Of a stretch of DNA of 64,000 nt, positions 8,064 through 16,906 are shown one piece after another. The stretch lies in the NCBI GenBank assembly GCA_012269985.1, contig JAAXJF010000011.1, forward strand, positions 1 to 64,000, written 5' to 3'. Under the pieces are notes generated by a model. That model did no database searches and was not told the DNA's origin. It was given only the letters and a program-made list of their open reading frames with translations. Every line of letters starts with the position of its first letter. Within the stretch, counting starts at the first letter, position 1. This stretch comes from Acidimicrobiaceae bacterium (GTDB lineage Bacteria; Actinomycetota; Acidimicrobiia; Acidimicrobiales; Ilumatobacteraceae). A program made the translations under genes and the position numbers.

Positions 8064-8717
8064 ATGCAAATGGACACCGGCGTCTGCGTTCTTCACCTCT
8101 TTTGTTCACCAACTGCGAAAGTTGATCGCGCTGCGCTGACATCCGCCATCGCCGATGCGACCTCAGCGGATTGCCAAGTGATCACGGCAGCAATGCTCGG
8201 TCACAAGGCCGACATCGGGGTGATGGCCATCAGCAACAACATGGCCGTGCTTCACTCGCTGCAAATCAACATGCAGCGAGCCGGTCTCAACATACGTGAC
8301 AGCTACCTAAGCATCACCGAGGTCAGCGAGTACGCCAAAGGCCTTCCAGAAGAAGCCTTACGTGACCGGCTCTATCCGCAACTCCCTCCCGAGGGCAAGC
8401 CTGCGTTCTGCTTCTACCCGATGAGCAAGCGGCGCGAGGGCCATGCCAACTGGTACGCAACTCCATTCGATCAGCGCACAGAAATGATGATGGAGCACGG
8501 GAAAAGCGGTCGAGCCTTCGCCGGAAAAATCGTGCAGCTCGTTACTGCGTCAACCGGTCTTGACTCTTACGAGTGGGGTGTCACGCTGTTCGGCGTCAGT
8601 CTCGAGATCATCAAAGATGTCGTGTACACCATGCGATTCGACAAGGGCTCGGCGATTTACGGAGAGTTCGGAGACTTTTTCGTGGGCTACCTCGCACCAA
8701 TCGAAGATCTGATCTGA
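8064..8717 (+). CDS. hemQ: Coproheme decarboxylase (chlorite dismutase family)
   Basis: Converts coproheme III to heme b in the coproporphyrin-dependent pathway of actinobacteria and firmicutes. The 217 residues carry YPMSK at 118-122, matching the catalytic Tyr and Lys spaced by four in HemQ enzymes, the NWY segment, and H145 in MEHGKSGR as the expected proximal heme ligand; GLDSYEWGV and MRFDKGSAIY follow. The Arg typical of true chlorite dismutases is not recognisable. Heme output fits the oxidase genes at 28-37 kb. Confidence 0.92.
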   Translation: MQMDTGVCVLHLFCSPTAKVDRAALTSAIADATSADCQVITAAMLGHKADIGVMAISNNMAVLHSLQINMQRAGLNIRDSYLSITEVSEYAKGLPEEALRDRLYPQLPPEGKPAFCFYPMSKRREGHANWYATPFDQRTEMMMEHGKSGRAFAGKIVQLVTASTGLDSYEWGVTLFGVSLEIIKDVVYTMRFDKGSAIYGEFGDFFVGYLAPIEDLI

Positions 8718-8745
8718 GCACATTCGGTCTGCCGGTGGCGGCCAT

Positions 8746-10011
8746 TCACGACGAGATTTCGATGCCCACGTCGTTGAAGATGTACTCACGACCAGATTCG
8801 TCAAATCTGAACTCTCGAAACCATGCCCTGCTGAGATCGCCTGTTGACGATAAATCAACTGCACCCGACCGGCCGTTGTAGTCGATCTGCAGGCCTTGAT
8901 CGATAAGCGCGGCGCAGTCTGCATAAGTGGAGCACAAACGTCCACCTGACGACACAGAGGCCATCTGATTGGCAATCGCTCTTGGCGCATCAGTTCCGGC
9001 TTGTCGAGCTGCGAGAGCGATGAGTACGACACAGTCATAGGCGTTCGTTGAGAAGTAGCCGGTAGGTGCATCAACCGTCGTGACGAGTGCTCGGGCCGCC
9101 ACACCAGTTATCTGTTCTCGAAGCCGGTTAGAGATAGTTGCGATGACGTCGGTGGCATCACGAAGGCTGTCATTGACCACTACGAACGGGGGAGAACGTT
9201 CGAGGTTGTTCGGAAGGGCCTTATCGATTGCTGCCAGCATCCGAGCACCATCAGCGGTGTCACCAAGTACGGCAATTATACGTGAACCGGTCTCAACGAT
9301 TTGAAGAGCATCATCATCAAGATCAGGGTCAGCGCCCGAGAATGGCACGACTGAACTCAGCGTCAGGCTCGGCCGACTTTCCACGGCGGTTTCCAACGCG
9401 GCCGCAAGGCCCCGACCGTAGGGGTCGTCGAGATACACGATCGTGAGTGAGCCGCCACCGGTTCGGGCAGCCGTCCGGGCAAGTGCCGCCATTTGCAGGC
9501 TGTCACTGCCAACCGTGCGAAAGAAGAGATTCGCATCTGGAAATCGGTCGAGCAGTAGCGCTGTTGCCGTCGGTGAACACGACAGCACCCCTGACTCCAC
9601 GCTGCTATTCAGCATGCTGAGAGCGTTGAGCGACGATGCCGGACCAACGATTGCGTCGACGTCTGATTGCAAGACGATGTCGAGGTCGTTCGACGTCGAC
9701 TCATCGACAAAGTCAACCTCGATCGGTCCTCCGAGCACCCCTCCAGCTGCGTTGATATCGCTCACGGCGAGACGAACTGCGTCGTTCATCGGAGTGCCAA
9801 TTTGTGCACCCGGCCCGGTCGACGGCAAAAATGCGGCTATCCGAACAACACCGTCCCCAGATTGTTGAACACCAACGGTCGTCGTAGGAAGATTCACCGT
9901 GAGGTCAGGGCTCGAAGCTGATGGTGTTCCACACGATGTTGCGACGACTGCGAAGAGGCCTGTGGTGAGCACAAATTGCGCGACAGCTCGGCGACTCGTG
10001 CGAAAGACCAT
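8746..10011 (-). CDS. Amino-acid-type ABC transporter substrate-binding lipoprotein
   Basis: A 421-residue periplasmic-binding-protein type I fold (LivJ/receptor ligand-binding group). It has a lipoprotein signal ending VVATSC, a short linker, then IAAFLPSTGPGAQIG, AVRLAVSDINAAGGVLGG and VDAIVGPASS, the usual start of this fold, and LTIVYLDDPYGRG in the second lobe. The ATG at 10011 is supported by a TATCGT box 6 nt upstream; the frame is open beyond but not protein-like. No permease or ATPase genes are adjacent, so it may be an orphan receptor or serve a distant transporter. Confidence 0.85.
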   Translation of the reverse strand: MVFRTSRRAVAQFVLTTGLFAVVATSCGTPSASSPDLTVNLPTTTVGVQQSGDGVVRIAAFLPSTGPGAQIGTPMNDAVRLAVSDINAAGGVLGGPIEVDFVDESTSNDLDIVLQSDVDAIVGPASSLNALSMLNSSVESGVLSCSPTATALLLDRFPDANLFFRTVGSDSLQMAALARTAARTGGGSLTIVYLDDPYGRGLAAALETAVESRPSLTLSSVVPFSGADPDLDDDALQIVETGSRIIAVLGDTADGARMLAAIDKALPNNLERSPPFVVVNDSLRDATDVIATISNRLREQITGVAARALVTTVDAPTGYFSTNAYDCVVLIALAARQAGTDAPRAIANQMASVSSGGRLCSTYADCAALIDQGLQIDYNGRSGAVDLSSTGDLSRAWFREFRFDESGREYIFNDVGIEISS

Positions 10012-10016
10012 GACGT

Positions 10017-10023
10017 TACGATA
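10017..10023. promoter_or_regulatory. Overlapping divergent -10 boxes
   Basis: On the reverse strand TATCGT (10018-10023) lies 6 nt before the start at 10011; on the forward strand TACGAT (10017-10022) lies 11 nt before the start at 10034. The two boxes share five bases. Confidence 0.4.
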
Positions 10024-10033
10024 GAAGAGAACG

Positions 10034-10492
10034 ATGGGTGAAACGCCGTCCCCGGTTGACGACCTGAAGCAGATGTTGCATGTGTGCATCCCCCATTGGC
10101 TGGCGGCGAGGATGCTGAGAGTGCTTGAACAGCAGGATGTTTCCACTGATGCCGCAGCTGTAAGCGTGCACGAGGCTGCTGATGTGGTCTCCTCACGGTT
10201 GCTTCGCGACCTTGACCGACTCCTTGAGACCGATCCTGACGACCAGCGGTCAAACCCCTTGGCGCTGATCAGAGATGCGCTCTCTGAGCCGAGCGATGTC
10301 TTGTCATACCTTGGCGCACAACCAGTGCCTAGAGACGAGTTCGCACGCAACGCGAATCCCGGCGACATCTTCGGGATGGCCCCTGCAACGTGGAGCGATA
10401 TCGACGAACGGCTACACGAACCAGGATTGAAATGGGGTGCCTGGAAAGCCGCAACAATTTTGATGCGTCGTCGAGAAGAAGGCCTTCGCTGA
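10034..10492 (+). CDS. Hypothetical protein, 152 aa
   Basis: I do not recognise a family. The protein is soluble and mostly helical by composition, with two Cys early (C18 and none later in a motif), an acidic middle (LETDPDDQ) and a C-terminal stretch PGDIFGMAPATWSDIDERLH followed by LKWGAWKAATILMRRR, which has the look of a conserved helical motif. Open reading throughout and codon use like its neighbours argue that it is real. It shares a divergent promoter region with the substrate-binding lipoprotein and precedes glnD by 39 bp. Confidence 0.6.
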   Translation: MGETPSPVDDLKQMLHVCIPHWLAARMLRVLEQQDVSTDAAAVSVHEAADVVSSRLLRDLDRLLETDPDDQRSNPLALIRDALSEPSDVLSYLGAQPVPRDEFARNANPGDIFGMAPATWSDIDERLHEPGLKWGAWKAATILMRRREEGLR

Positions 10493-10518
10493 CGGCGACG
10501 GTCGGCTGAGATTGCATC

Positions 10519-10524
10519 TACCCT
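10519..10524 (+). promoter_or_regulatory. -10 box, leaderless glnD start
   Basis: TACCCT, 7 nt before the ATG at 10532. Confidence 0.5.
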
Positions 10525-10531
10525 GTCGCAT

Positions 10532-12856
10532 ATGACGAGGCGGATCTCTCCCACTGCACGCAATCGCCTCATCTCATCGTCACCACTCACCGGACGTGAC
10601 TTTTGCCGAGCACTCTCAGATGCGACAGATCGATGGCTCATCAAACTGTTTGATGCTGCACGGGAGCAACACCCGAAATCACCAAAAATCGCGTTAATTG
10701 CAGTCGGAGGCTACGGCCGGGGTGAACTTGCCCCGTTCAGCGACCTCGATGTACTGGTCATCCATCGCAGCAAACCCGAGCGTGTGGAAGCCCTTGCCTC
10801 AGCAATGTGGTACCCCATTTGGGATGCGGGAATCGCTCTCGGGCATGCAGTGCGAAGGGCTGATGAACAAGAGGCTCTCGCAAAATCTGACATTGACACG
10901 GCCTCAAGTCTCGTCACCGGACGATTTCTTGCCGGCGACGAACGAATGGCGAGGCAGGTGATTGACCAAGCACAGGTTGCCTGGCGGCGGCACCGGAAGA
11001 AGTGGCTCGCCGAGATACGTGAAGCTTCCGAAAAACGCCAAGCGTCGGCAGGCGAGGTCGCCTACACCTTGGAACCCGATATCAAGAGTGGTCATGGAGG
11101 CCTTCGCGATGTGCATTCCTTATGGTGGGCTCACGCAGCAGGGCTAGCGATTCCCCCAGCAGACCTCGACATTCTCGACGGCAGTTATGAAACGCTTCTT
11201 CGAGCGCGGGTCGGGCTTCATCGATCAACCGCTCGACGCGGAGAAGTGCTTCGCTTAGAAGATCAGGATGCAGTCGCTGAGATCGCTGGGTTTGCAGACG
11301 CCGATGAGATGATGTCGGAGATTTCTGCTGCGGCGCGTACCATCGCTTGGGTCTCTGATGAAACCTGGTCTCGTCATGGACGCGTTGGCGACGGGCGACC
11401 AGTTCGACTGGCACCAGGTATCAACATCGTCGAGGGTGACGTTGAAGTCGACGATGATGTCGATCTGGCTCATGACCCGACCATCGTGCTGAGAGTCGCT
11501 CAAGCATCCGCACGATCAGGCCATCGAATTGGTCGCCACACCCTCCAGCGGTTCGTTCACGAGATGCCAGACTGGCCTGATCGCTGGCCCCCAGGAGCTG
11601 TCGACGAACTCGTGGCTCTCCTCCTCGAGGGCCATCGTGCGATTCCAGTGCTGGAAAGCCTCGATCAGTACTCGCTCATTGAGCGCATATTCCCAGAATG
11701 GGCGCCAGTGCGAGCTAAGCCACAACGCAACGCGTATCACCGGTTCACCGTTGACCGACACCTGTGGGAAGCCGCAGCAAACTCCGCACAACTCGCGGAA
11801 CGTGTCCAGCGTCCCGATTTGCTGGTGCTCGGAGCGTTGCTCCACGACATTGGGAAAGGGTTGCCAGGAGACCACACCGATGTCGGGATGGACCTTGTGA
11901 AAACATCGATTGGTCCGCGACTTGGGCTCTCCCAACCAGACACTGACGTCATTGTTTCGATGGTGGAACACCATCTCTTACTTCCTGATGTGGCAATGCG
12001 TCGCGACCTCAGCGACCCTGCGACCATCGCTTTGGTTGCGAGCCAGGTTGGTGACGCGCAGCGACTCGAGCTGTTACACGCCCTCACCGAAAGTGATTCA
12101 AAAGCGACGGGGCCATCAGCGTGGGGTTCGTGGAAAGAGGGGCTGGTCAACGATCTTGTGAGCCGGGTTGAACACGTGCTGGGCGGCGGTGATGTTTCGG
12201 ACGCGACGTGGCAGCTGTTTCCAGCTGCCGCAACTCTAGAGCGAATGGCGACGGGCGAAACATCTGTCTTGTTGAGCGAGGAACAGGGGCACGACAGGTT
12301 GACGGTGGTGACCCCTGACGTCCCGGGCGCCTTCAGCAAGGTTGCCGGTGTGCTTGCGTTGCACGGGATTGATGTCACAGGTGCGCGAGCGCACTCCGAC
12401 GAAGCGCAGCCAGGCGTTCAAGCAATGGCAGCGTCTCAGGTTCTCATCATTCGACCGAAAACTGGCGTCGAGTGGCAACCCGTTCTCGACGACCTGCACC
12501 GCGCGCTCCGAGGTGAACTAGCTCTCGAAGCGAGGTTGGCGGAACGGGTGAAACATCAGCGCCGGCGCCGAGCAACGCAGGCGAAAGTACTGAGCGAGCC
12601 GACGGTCATCTTTGATGACGAGGCATCGTCGACTGCGACGGTCATCGAGGTGCACTGTGAGTCAACCCTGGGCGTGTTGCATCGAATTACGAAAGCGTTG
12701 GCCGAACTCGATCTCGACATTCGGCATGCAACGATGCAAACAATCGGAATGGAAGTTGTCGACACGTTTTACGTTCGCACTCGACGCGGAACCCCTCTGA
12801 CAGACGAGTTCCACAGGACCGAAGTTCAACGAGCGGTTCTGCATGTCGTGCGGTGA
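10532..12856 (+). CDS. glnD: PII uridylyl/adenylyltransferase GlnD
   Basis: Nitrogen-sensing bifunctional nucleotidyltransferase that modifies PII (GlnB/GlnK). Domains in order over 774 residues: nucleotidyltransferase with GGYGRGELAPFSDLDVL (59-75), the GlnD linker with SGHGGLRDVHSLWW, an HD phosphohydrolase domain with LLHDIGKG (about 437), and two ACT domains (from about 589 and 703). In actinobacteria the homologue adenylylates GlnK. No glnK or amtB is in this window, but two glutamine synthetases and a GlnR-like regulator are at 58-61 kb. The length is a little short of the proteobacterial enzyme (about 890). Confidence 0.9.
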   Translation: MTRRISPTARNRLISSSPLTGRDFCRALSDATDRWLIKLFDAAREQHPKSPKIALIAVGGYGRGELAPFSDLDVLVIHRSKPERVEALASAMWYPIWDAGIALGHAVRRADEQEALAKSDIDTASSLVTGRFLAGDERMARQVIDQAQVAWRRHRKKWLAEIREASEKRQASAGEVAYTLEPDIKSGHGGLRDVHSLWWAHAAGLAIPPADLDILDGSYETLLRARVGLHRSTARRGEVLRLEDQDAVAEIAGFADADEMMSEISAAARTIAWVSDETWSRHGRVGDGRPVRLAPGINIVEGDVEVDDDVDLAHDPTIVLRVAQASARSGHRIGRHTLQRFVHEMPDWPDRWPPGAVDELVALLLEGHRAIPVLESLDQYSLIERIFPEWAPVRAKPQRNAYHRFTVDRHLWEAAANSAQLAERVQRPDLLVLGALLHDIGKGLPGDHTDVGMDLVKTSIGPRLGLSQPDTDVIVSMVEHHLLLPDVAMRRDLSDPATIALVASQVGDAQRLELLHALTESDSKATGPSAWGSWKEGLVNDLVSRVEHVLGGGDVSDATWQLFPAAATLERMATGETSVLLSEEQGHDRLTVVTPDVPGAFSKVAGVLALHGIDVTGARAHSDEAQPGVQAMAASQVLIIRPKTGVEWQPVLDDLHRALRGELALEARLAERVKHQRRRRATQAKVLSEPTVIFDDEASSTATVIEVHCESTLGVLHRITKALAELDLDIRHATMQTIGMEVVDTFYVRTRRGTPLTDEFHRTEVQRAVLHVVR

Positions 12857-12860
12857 CGGC

Positions 12861-12866
12861 TAGGTT
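12861..12866 (+). promoter_or_regulatory. -10 box, leaderless start of the 12875 Nudix gene
   Basis: TAGGTT, 8 nt before the ATG at 12875 and directly after the glnD stop. Confidence 0.4.
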
Positions 12867-12874
12867 GTCGATGA

Positions 12875-13576
12875 ATGACGTCATCGGTTCCTGATCCACG
12901 CGACCTCGTTCGATGGAGCGATACCCTTTCGGCGATCGCTCGAACCGGTATGGGCTTTACAGCCAGCCTGTATGAACGCGAGCGTTATGAGGAAGTGCTT
13001 CACGTCGCCGCTGATATCAAAGCGGCCGCTCACCATCTTGCCGAGGGAATCGAGACGACTCGAGAAACCGACCATTTTGTTCAAGAGTGGCTCGACAACG
13101 TGGGAGAGGGTGTACCGGGATACGTCACTCCAAAGATTGCGATCGGTGCCGTCGTTGGCAATGATGACGGCGACATCTTGCTGGTGCAGCGACGAGAGTC
13201 TGGAGTGTGGCTTTACCCGACAGGTTGGGCGGACGTGGGATATTCACCGTCAGAGGTAGCGGTGAAAGAGGTCGAAGAAGAAACGGGAATTATCTGTGAG
13301 CCGGTGCGTTTGCTATCGGTGATCGACGGCCAGCGAATGGGATTTTCACGGTTCGGAATGTACATGCTGCTCTTTCATTGTCGGGCTACCGGCGGCACGT
13401 TGGAGGGACATCCGCTCGAGACAAGCGATGTCGGTTGGTTCAGTGAGGACGCTCTTCCTGAGGTCACAGCGGGCGCCCAGTGGTGGGGTCCGATGGCATT
13501 CGCCGCAATACGAGGTGAGCCGGTGGAAGCAGGCTTTGATTCGCCTCGCTCACCGGTGTGGCGAGCTGATTCGTAA
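12875..13576 (+). CDS. Nudix hydrolase with N-terminal Nudix_hydro_N domain
   Basis: Hydrolyses a nucleoside diphosphate linked to another moiety; the substrate is not known. The first ~70 residues match the helical N-terminal domain seen in ADP-ribose-type Nudix proteins (LSAIARTGMGF, YERERYEEVLHVAADI). The catalytic domain follows with IAIGAVV and a Nudix box GWADVGYSPSEVAVKEVEEE, in which the usual Arg of the REUXEE core is Lys, a conservative change. Total 233 residues. It begins 18 bp after glnD and ends 1 bp from the convergent PAC2 gene. Confidence 0.87.
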   Translation: MTSSVPDPRDLVRWSDTLSAIARTGMGFTASLYERERYEEVLHVAADIKAAAHHLAEGIETTRETDHFVQEWLDNVGEGVPGYVTPKIAIGAVVGNDDGDILLVQRRESGVWLYPTGWADVGYSPSEVAVKEVEEETGIICEPVRLLSVIDGQRMGFSRFGMYMLLFHCRATGGTLEGHPLETSDVGWFSEDALPEVTAGAQWWGPMAFAAIRGEPVEAGFDSPRSPVWRADS

Positions 13577-14461
13577 CTAGTTCTCGTTATCGCGTTCGCG
13601 AAGGAACTGTTCGACCTCGTTGAGGAGATCATCTGATTCGGAGAGGTCGATTGGACCACTCGAATCTTCATCGTCATTGATGTCGTCGACAATCGATTCA
13701 AGTTGCTCGATGTGTATCACGAGGTCGTCGTCATCAGAAATGAGGGCTTCGATACGGGCGTCGTAATCATCAATATCGGCGTTAAGGCCACCCGTTGGCG
13801 CCGGGGTTCCCATCATGCCGCTCGCTTTTTCGATGAGAGCGACCGCCGCTTTCGGTGACGGTACCTGGGCGGCATAACCGGGAACGGCAGCCCATAATGA
13901 CGCACCGGAAAATCCAGCGCTGGTGTGGGCATGCGGAACGACTCCGACTATTCCGGTTGGCCCCTCGTAGCGAGAGCGCTCTAGATCGACCCTGGAAACT
14001 TGGTCATCATCGGCAGCGCTACCAAATACGTGCACTGGGCGGGTGTGCGGAACATCCGCAAGCAGCGCTCCGAGACTGATCACAAGCGGGCTTGAGTACT
14101 TCTCAGCGATACCAACAACCTGACTTGCAAAGGTTTTCCAACGCAGTGCAGGCTCTGGCCCGAGCACGAAAATGACATCAGAACCTGGAAGCGACGCGGA
14201 CCATACGCCGACGGTAGGCCACACGATGTTGCGACGCTGTTGCTCATCGAGACGAACGTGAGGTCGTACAGTCGCGAAATCAGTGAAGGCCTCGGGGTCG
14301 ATATCAGCAAGTGCGTTTGCCCCGCTTGTTTCAATGAGAGTTCGAACAGCGGTCGATGCAGCATCACCGGCATCATTCCAGCCGGTGAAGGCAACGACGA
14401 TGACCGGATTGGTGAGCTCGGGTTCAGCCTGCCAGCGGATATGTCTGGTGTTGGATTCCAT
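13577..14461 (-). CDS. PAC2 family protein (proteasome assembly chaperone-like)
   Basis: A 294-residue member of the PAC2 family, abundant in actinobacteria and archaea. Recognisable blocks are VVAFTGWNDAGDAAS, RPHVRLDEQQRRNI, DVIFVLGPEPALRW and GIVGVVPHAHTSAGF; the C-terminal 60 residues are very acidic with a helical repeat. Eukaryotic PAC2 assists proteasome assembly, but the bacterial role is not settled and no proteasome genes are nearby. ATG start at 14461. Confidence 0.85.
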   Translation of the reverse strand: MESNTRHIRWQAEPELTNPVIVVAFTGWNDAGDAASTAVRTLIETSGANALADIDPEAFTDFATVRPHVRLDEQQRRNIVWPTVGVWSASLPGSDVIFVLGPEPALRWKTFASQVVGIAEKYSSPLVISLGALLADVPHTRPVHVFGSAADDDQVSRVDLERSRYEGPTGIVGVVPHAHTSAGFSGASLWAAVPGYAAQVPSPKAAVALIEKASGMMGTPAPTGGLNADIDDYDARIEALISDDDDLVIHIEQLESIVDDINDDEDSSGPIDLSESDDLLNEVEQFLRERDNEN

Positions 14462-14490
14462 GGCAATACAGAGGCTACCGCTGGCGTGAG

Positions 14491-14958
14491 ATGTCAGATA
14501 CCGTTATCGAGGTGTCAATCTCTGTAAAAGCGGCGACCGAAGTCGATGATGGGCTTGTTGAGGCGTTTTCTCGTCTTATTCCGCAGCTGTCGTCATCATC
14601 ACCTCCGCCAACGGCAGCCGAATTGTTGTCGATCATCGATAATCCCAATTCGGTGCTGTTCATCGCTGAGCTCGACGGCGACGATGATGCGCGGTCTGTG
14701 GTGGGGAGTTTGACGCTTGCGTTCTATCGAATCCCAACCGGTCTGAAGGCGTGGATTGAAGACGTCGTTGTCGATGAATCAGCCCGGGGGCTTGGTGTTG
14801 GTGAGGCGCTCAATGTTGCAGCGATCGATGAGTCTCGGCAGCGGGGAGCGAAGAACGTGAGCCTCACGAGTAGGTCTTCGCGCGAAGCGGCAAATCGCCT
14901 CTATCAACGGCTCGGCTTCGAGCCTTATGAGACCAACCTGTATCGATTCGGACTGTAA
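14491..14958 (+). CDS. GNAT family N-acetyltransferase
   Basis: A 155-residue acetyl-CoA-dependent N-acetyltransferase. The acetyl-CoA-binding motif A is visible as VDESARGLGVGEALNVAA (Q/RxxGxG/A with the first position R), with motif B (NRLYQRLGFEPYETNLYRF) at the C-terminus. The substrate cannot be told. It diverges from the PAC2 gene, with starts 29 bp apart, and lies 9 bp ahead of the DUF554 gene, probably co-transcribed. Confidence 0.88.
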   Translation: MSDTVIEVSISVKAATEVDDGLVEAFSRLIPQLSSSSPPPTAAELLSIIDNPNSVLFIAELDGDDDARSVVGSLTLAFYRIPTGLKAWIEDVVVDESARGLGVGEALNVAAIDESRQRGAKNVSLTSRSSREAANRLYQRLGFEPYETNLYRFGL

Positions 14959-14967
14959 GCGTTTGCC

Positions 14968-15711
14968 ATGACCGGCCTTGGAACGATGATCAACATCGTT
15001 GCGGTCCTCGTTGGAGCGACCGTCGGAATGTTGATCGGCAATCGATTTTCTGAACGCACGCGCGAAACGACAACCAACGGTCTCGGGCTCATCACGCTTG
15101 TCGTTGGCGCATTGAACATAGGGGCGATTGGAGATCGCGCATTTGCTGATGCCGTTGGCGCCGATTGGACTCTCATCGTGGTGCTCGGCGCCGTTGTTCT
15201 CGGGGGCATCCTCGGGTCACTGGTTCGTGTTGAAGATCGTCTCAACAACATCGGCGGGCGCCTGCAAACAAAATTCGGTGGTGAGACAGGTAGCGATGAT
15301 CGAGCCCGATTTATTGAGGGCTATGTGAGCGCGTCACTGCTGTTTTGTGTCGGACCGCTCACCATTCTCGGATCACTCAGTGACGGGCTGGGAACAGGAA
15401 TCGACCAACTCGTCTTAAAGTCATCACTCGACCTCTTTGCGGCAATGGCGTTTGCGGCTTCGCTCGGGTTTGGTGTGATGTTTTCAGCACTCACGGTTGC
15501 CGTCGTTCAGGGTGCGCTGACCATCTGTGGTGTCGTGTTCGGAAGCTTTATGCCCGATTCACTCATTGCCGCCATGACAGCGGCCGGCGGGGTGCTCTTG
15601 CTGGGGATTGGCATTCGGCTGCTGCAACTGAAAGAAGTTCGTGTTGCCGACATGCTCCCCGCTCTTGTGGTCGCTCCGCTGCTCACCCTCATCATCGACT
15701 CTTTCCGATAA
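14968..15711 (+). CDS. DUF554 family integral membrane protein
   Basis: A 247-residue inner-membrane protein with about seven hydrophobic segments. It matches DUF554 (YdfK/YqgA): GTMINIVAVLVGATVGMLIG at the start, GLGLITLVVGALNIG, EGYVSASLLFCVGPLTILGS and an MLPALVVAPLL ending. A transport role is likely from topology alone; the solute is unknown. Confidence 0.87.
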   Translation: MTGLGTMINIVAVLVGATVGMLIGNRFSERTRETTTNGLGLITLVVGALNIGAIGDRAFADAVGADWTLIVVLGAVVLGGILGSLVRVEDRLNNIGGRLQTKFGGETGSDDRARFIEGYVSASLLFCVGPLTILGSLSDGLGTGIDQLVLKSSLDLFAAMAFAASLGFGVMFSALTVAVVQGALTICGVVFGSFMPDSLIAAMTAAGGVLLLGIGIRLLQLKEVRVADMLPALVVAPLLTLIIDSFR

Positions 15712-15769
15712 ACCACGCAGATCGAACCTGTTACGTTTCAGGTTTATCACTCGATGAGAGGGGAATGGA

Positions 15770-16906
15770 GTGGCAGAAATACAGGGGGTGTGCGACACGC
15801 GCTTTGAGGCCGTTTATCAACTTCTGCAGAACAACCTTGACTCAGGTGCCGACACCGGTGCGAGCGTCGCAGTCATGTTGGGCGGAGAGCTTGTTGTCGA
15901 TCTATGGGGTGGTTCAGTGGCTGCGAACGATGCAACCCCATGGCAGCACGACACGATCGTGAATGTCTGGTCGACCACGAAGACGATGATGGCGTTGAGC
16001 GCCTTAGTGCTCGTCGATCGAGGTTTGCTCGACGTTGATGCTCCGGTGAGCACGTACTGGCCAGAGTTTGCTCAAAATGGCAAAGAGCAGGTGCGAGTTC
16101 GCCAGTTTCTCGGCCACACCTCAGGCGTCTCGGGATGGGAGAAACCAATCACTCTTGACGAGGTGTTCGACTGGGAACTCAGTACCGAGAAACTCGCTTC
16201 CCAGGCACCCTGGTGGGAACCCGGAACACAATCGGGTTATCACGCAATGAACCAAGGACACCTTGTGGGTGAGGTTGTGCGAAGAATCACCGGCATGAAG
16301 CTCGGCGAGTTTTTCCGCAAAGAAATTGCCGAACCATTCGACATTGACTTTCACATCGGTCTCTCAAAAGATGACTTCGGACGAGTCGCAACGTTGACGC
16401 CGCCGCCACCACCTTCTGGAGAGCTTCGTGCCCTCGGTCGTGAACATCCTGCAATCAAGACCTTCACCGGGCCACTCATCCTCGCCAAATATGCAGCATT
16501 GCCTGAATGGCGGGCGGCTGACATCCCGGCCGCAAACGGCCACGGAAATGCACGAAGTGTTGCTCAGGCTCAGAGCGTGATCTCCACGATGGGAAAGATC
16601 GGTGACACCCGGGTGATGTCCCAAGAGGCGGTTGAAGAAATTTTTAGAGTGCAGGCCGACGGCTTTGACCTCGTGTTGCAGATTCCTGTCACATTTGGGC
16701 TGGGGTATGGGCTACCAAACGAGACAACTCCATATCTTCCCGATCGCCGCGTCTGCTTTTGGTGTGGTTATGGGGGCTCGATGATCGCGAATGATCTAGA
16801 CAATGAGATGACCGTTGCATATGTGATGAACCGGATGGACGAGGGTCTCTTGGGTGATGCTCGCGGACACTCAATTGTCGCTGCCGCCCTCGCCGCAGTC
16901 GCCTAA
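15770..16906 (+). CDS. Beta-lactamase-fold serine hydrolase (class C/EstB-like)
   Basis: A 378-residue serine beta-lactamase-like protein without a signal peptide, so probably a cytosolic esterase or lipase rather than a periplasmic penicillin-binding enzyme. The catalytic SxxK is VWSTTKTMMAL near residue 67, with LGHTSGVSGW and a GYHAMNQGHLVGE segment supplying the second-motif tyrosine. GTG start at 15770 with GAGGGGA upstream as ribosome binding site. The last 4 nt overlap the end of the convergent EamA gene. Confidence 0.87.
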   Translation: MAEIQGVCDTRFEAVYQLLQNNLDSGADTGASVAVMLGGELVVDLWGGSVAANDATPWQHDTIVNVWSTTKTMMALSALVLVDRGLLDVDAPVSTYWPEFAQNGKEQVRVRQFLGHTSGVSGWEKPITLDEVFDWELSTEKLASQAPWWEPGTQSGYHAMNQGHLVGEVVRRITGMKLGEFFRKEIAEPFDIDFHIGLSKDDFGRVATLTPPPPPSGELRALGREHPAIKTFTGPLILAKYAALPEWRAADIPAANGHGNARSVAQAQSVISTMGKIGDTRVMSQEAVEEIFRVQADGFDLVLQIPVTFGLGYGLPNETTPYLPDRRVCFWCGYGGSMIANDLDNEMTVAYVMNRMDEGLLGDARGHSIVAAALAAVA

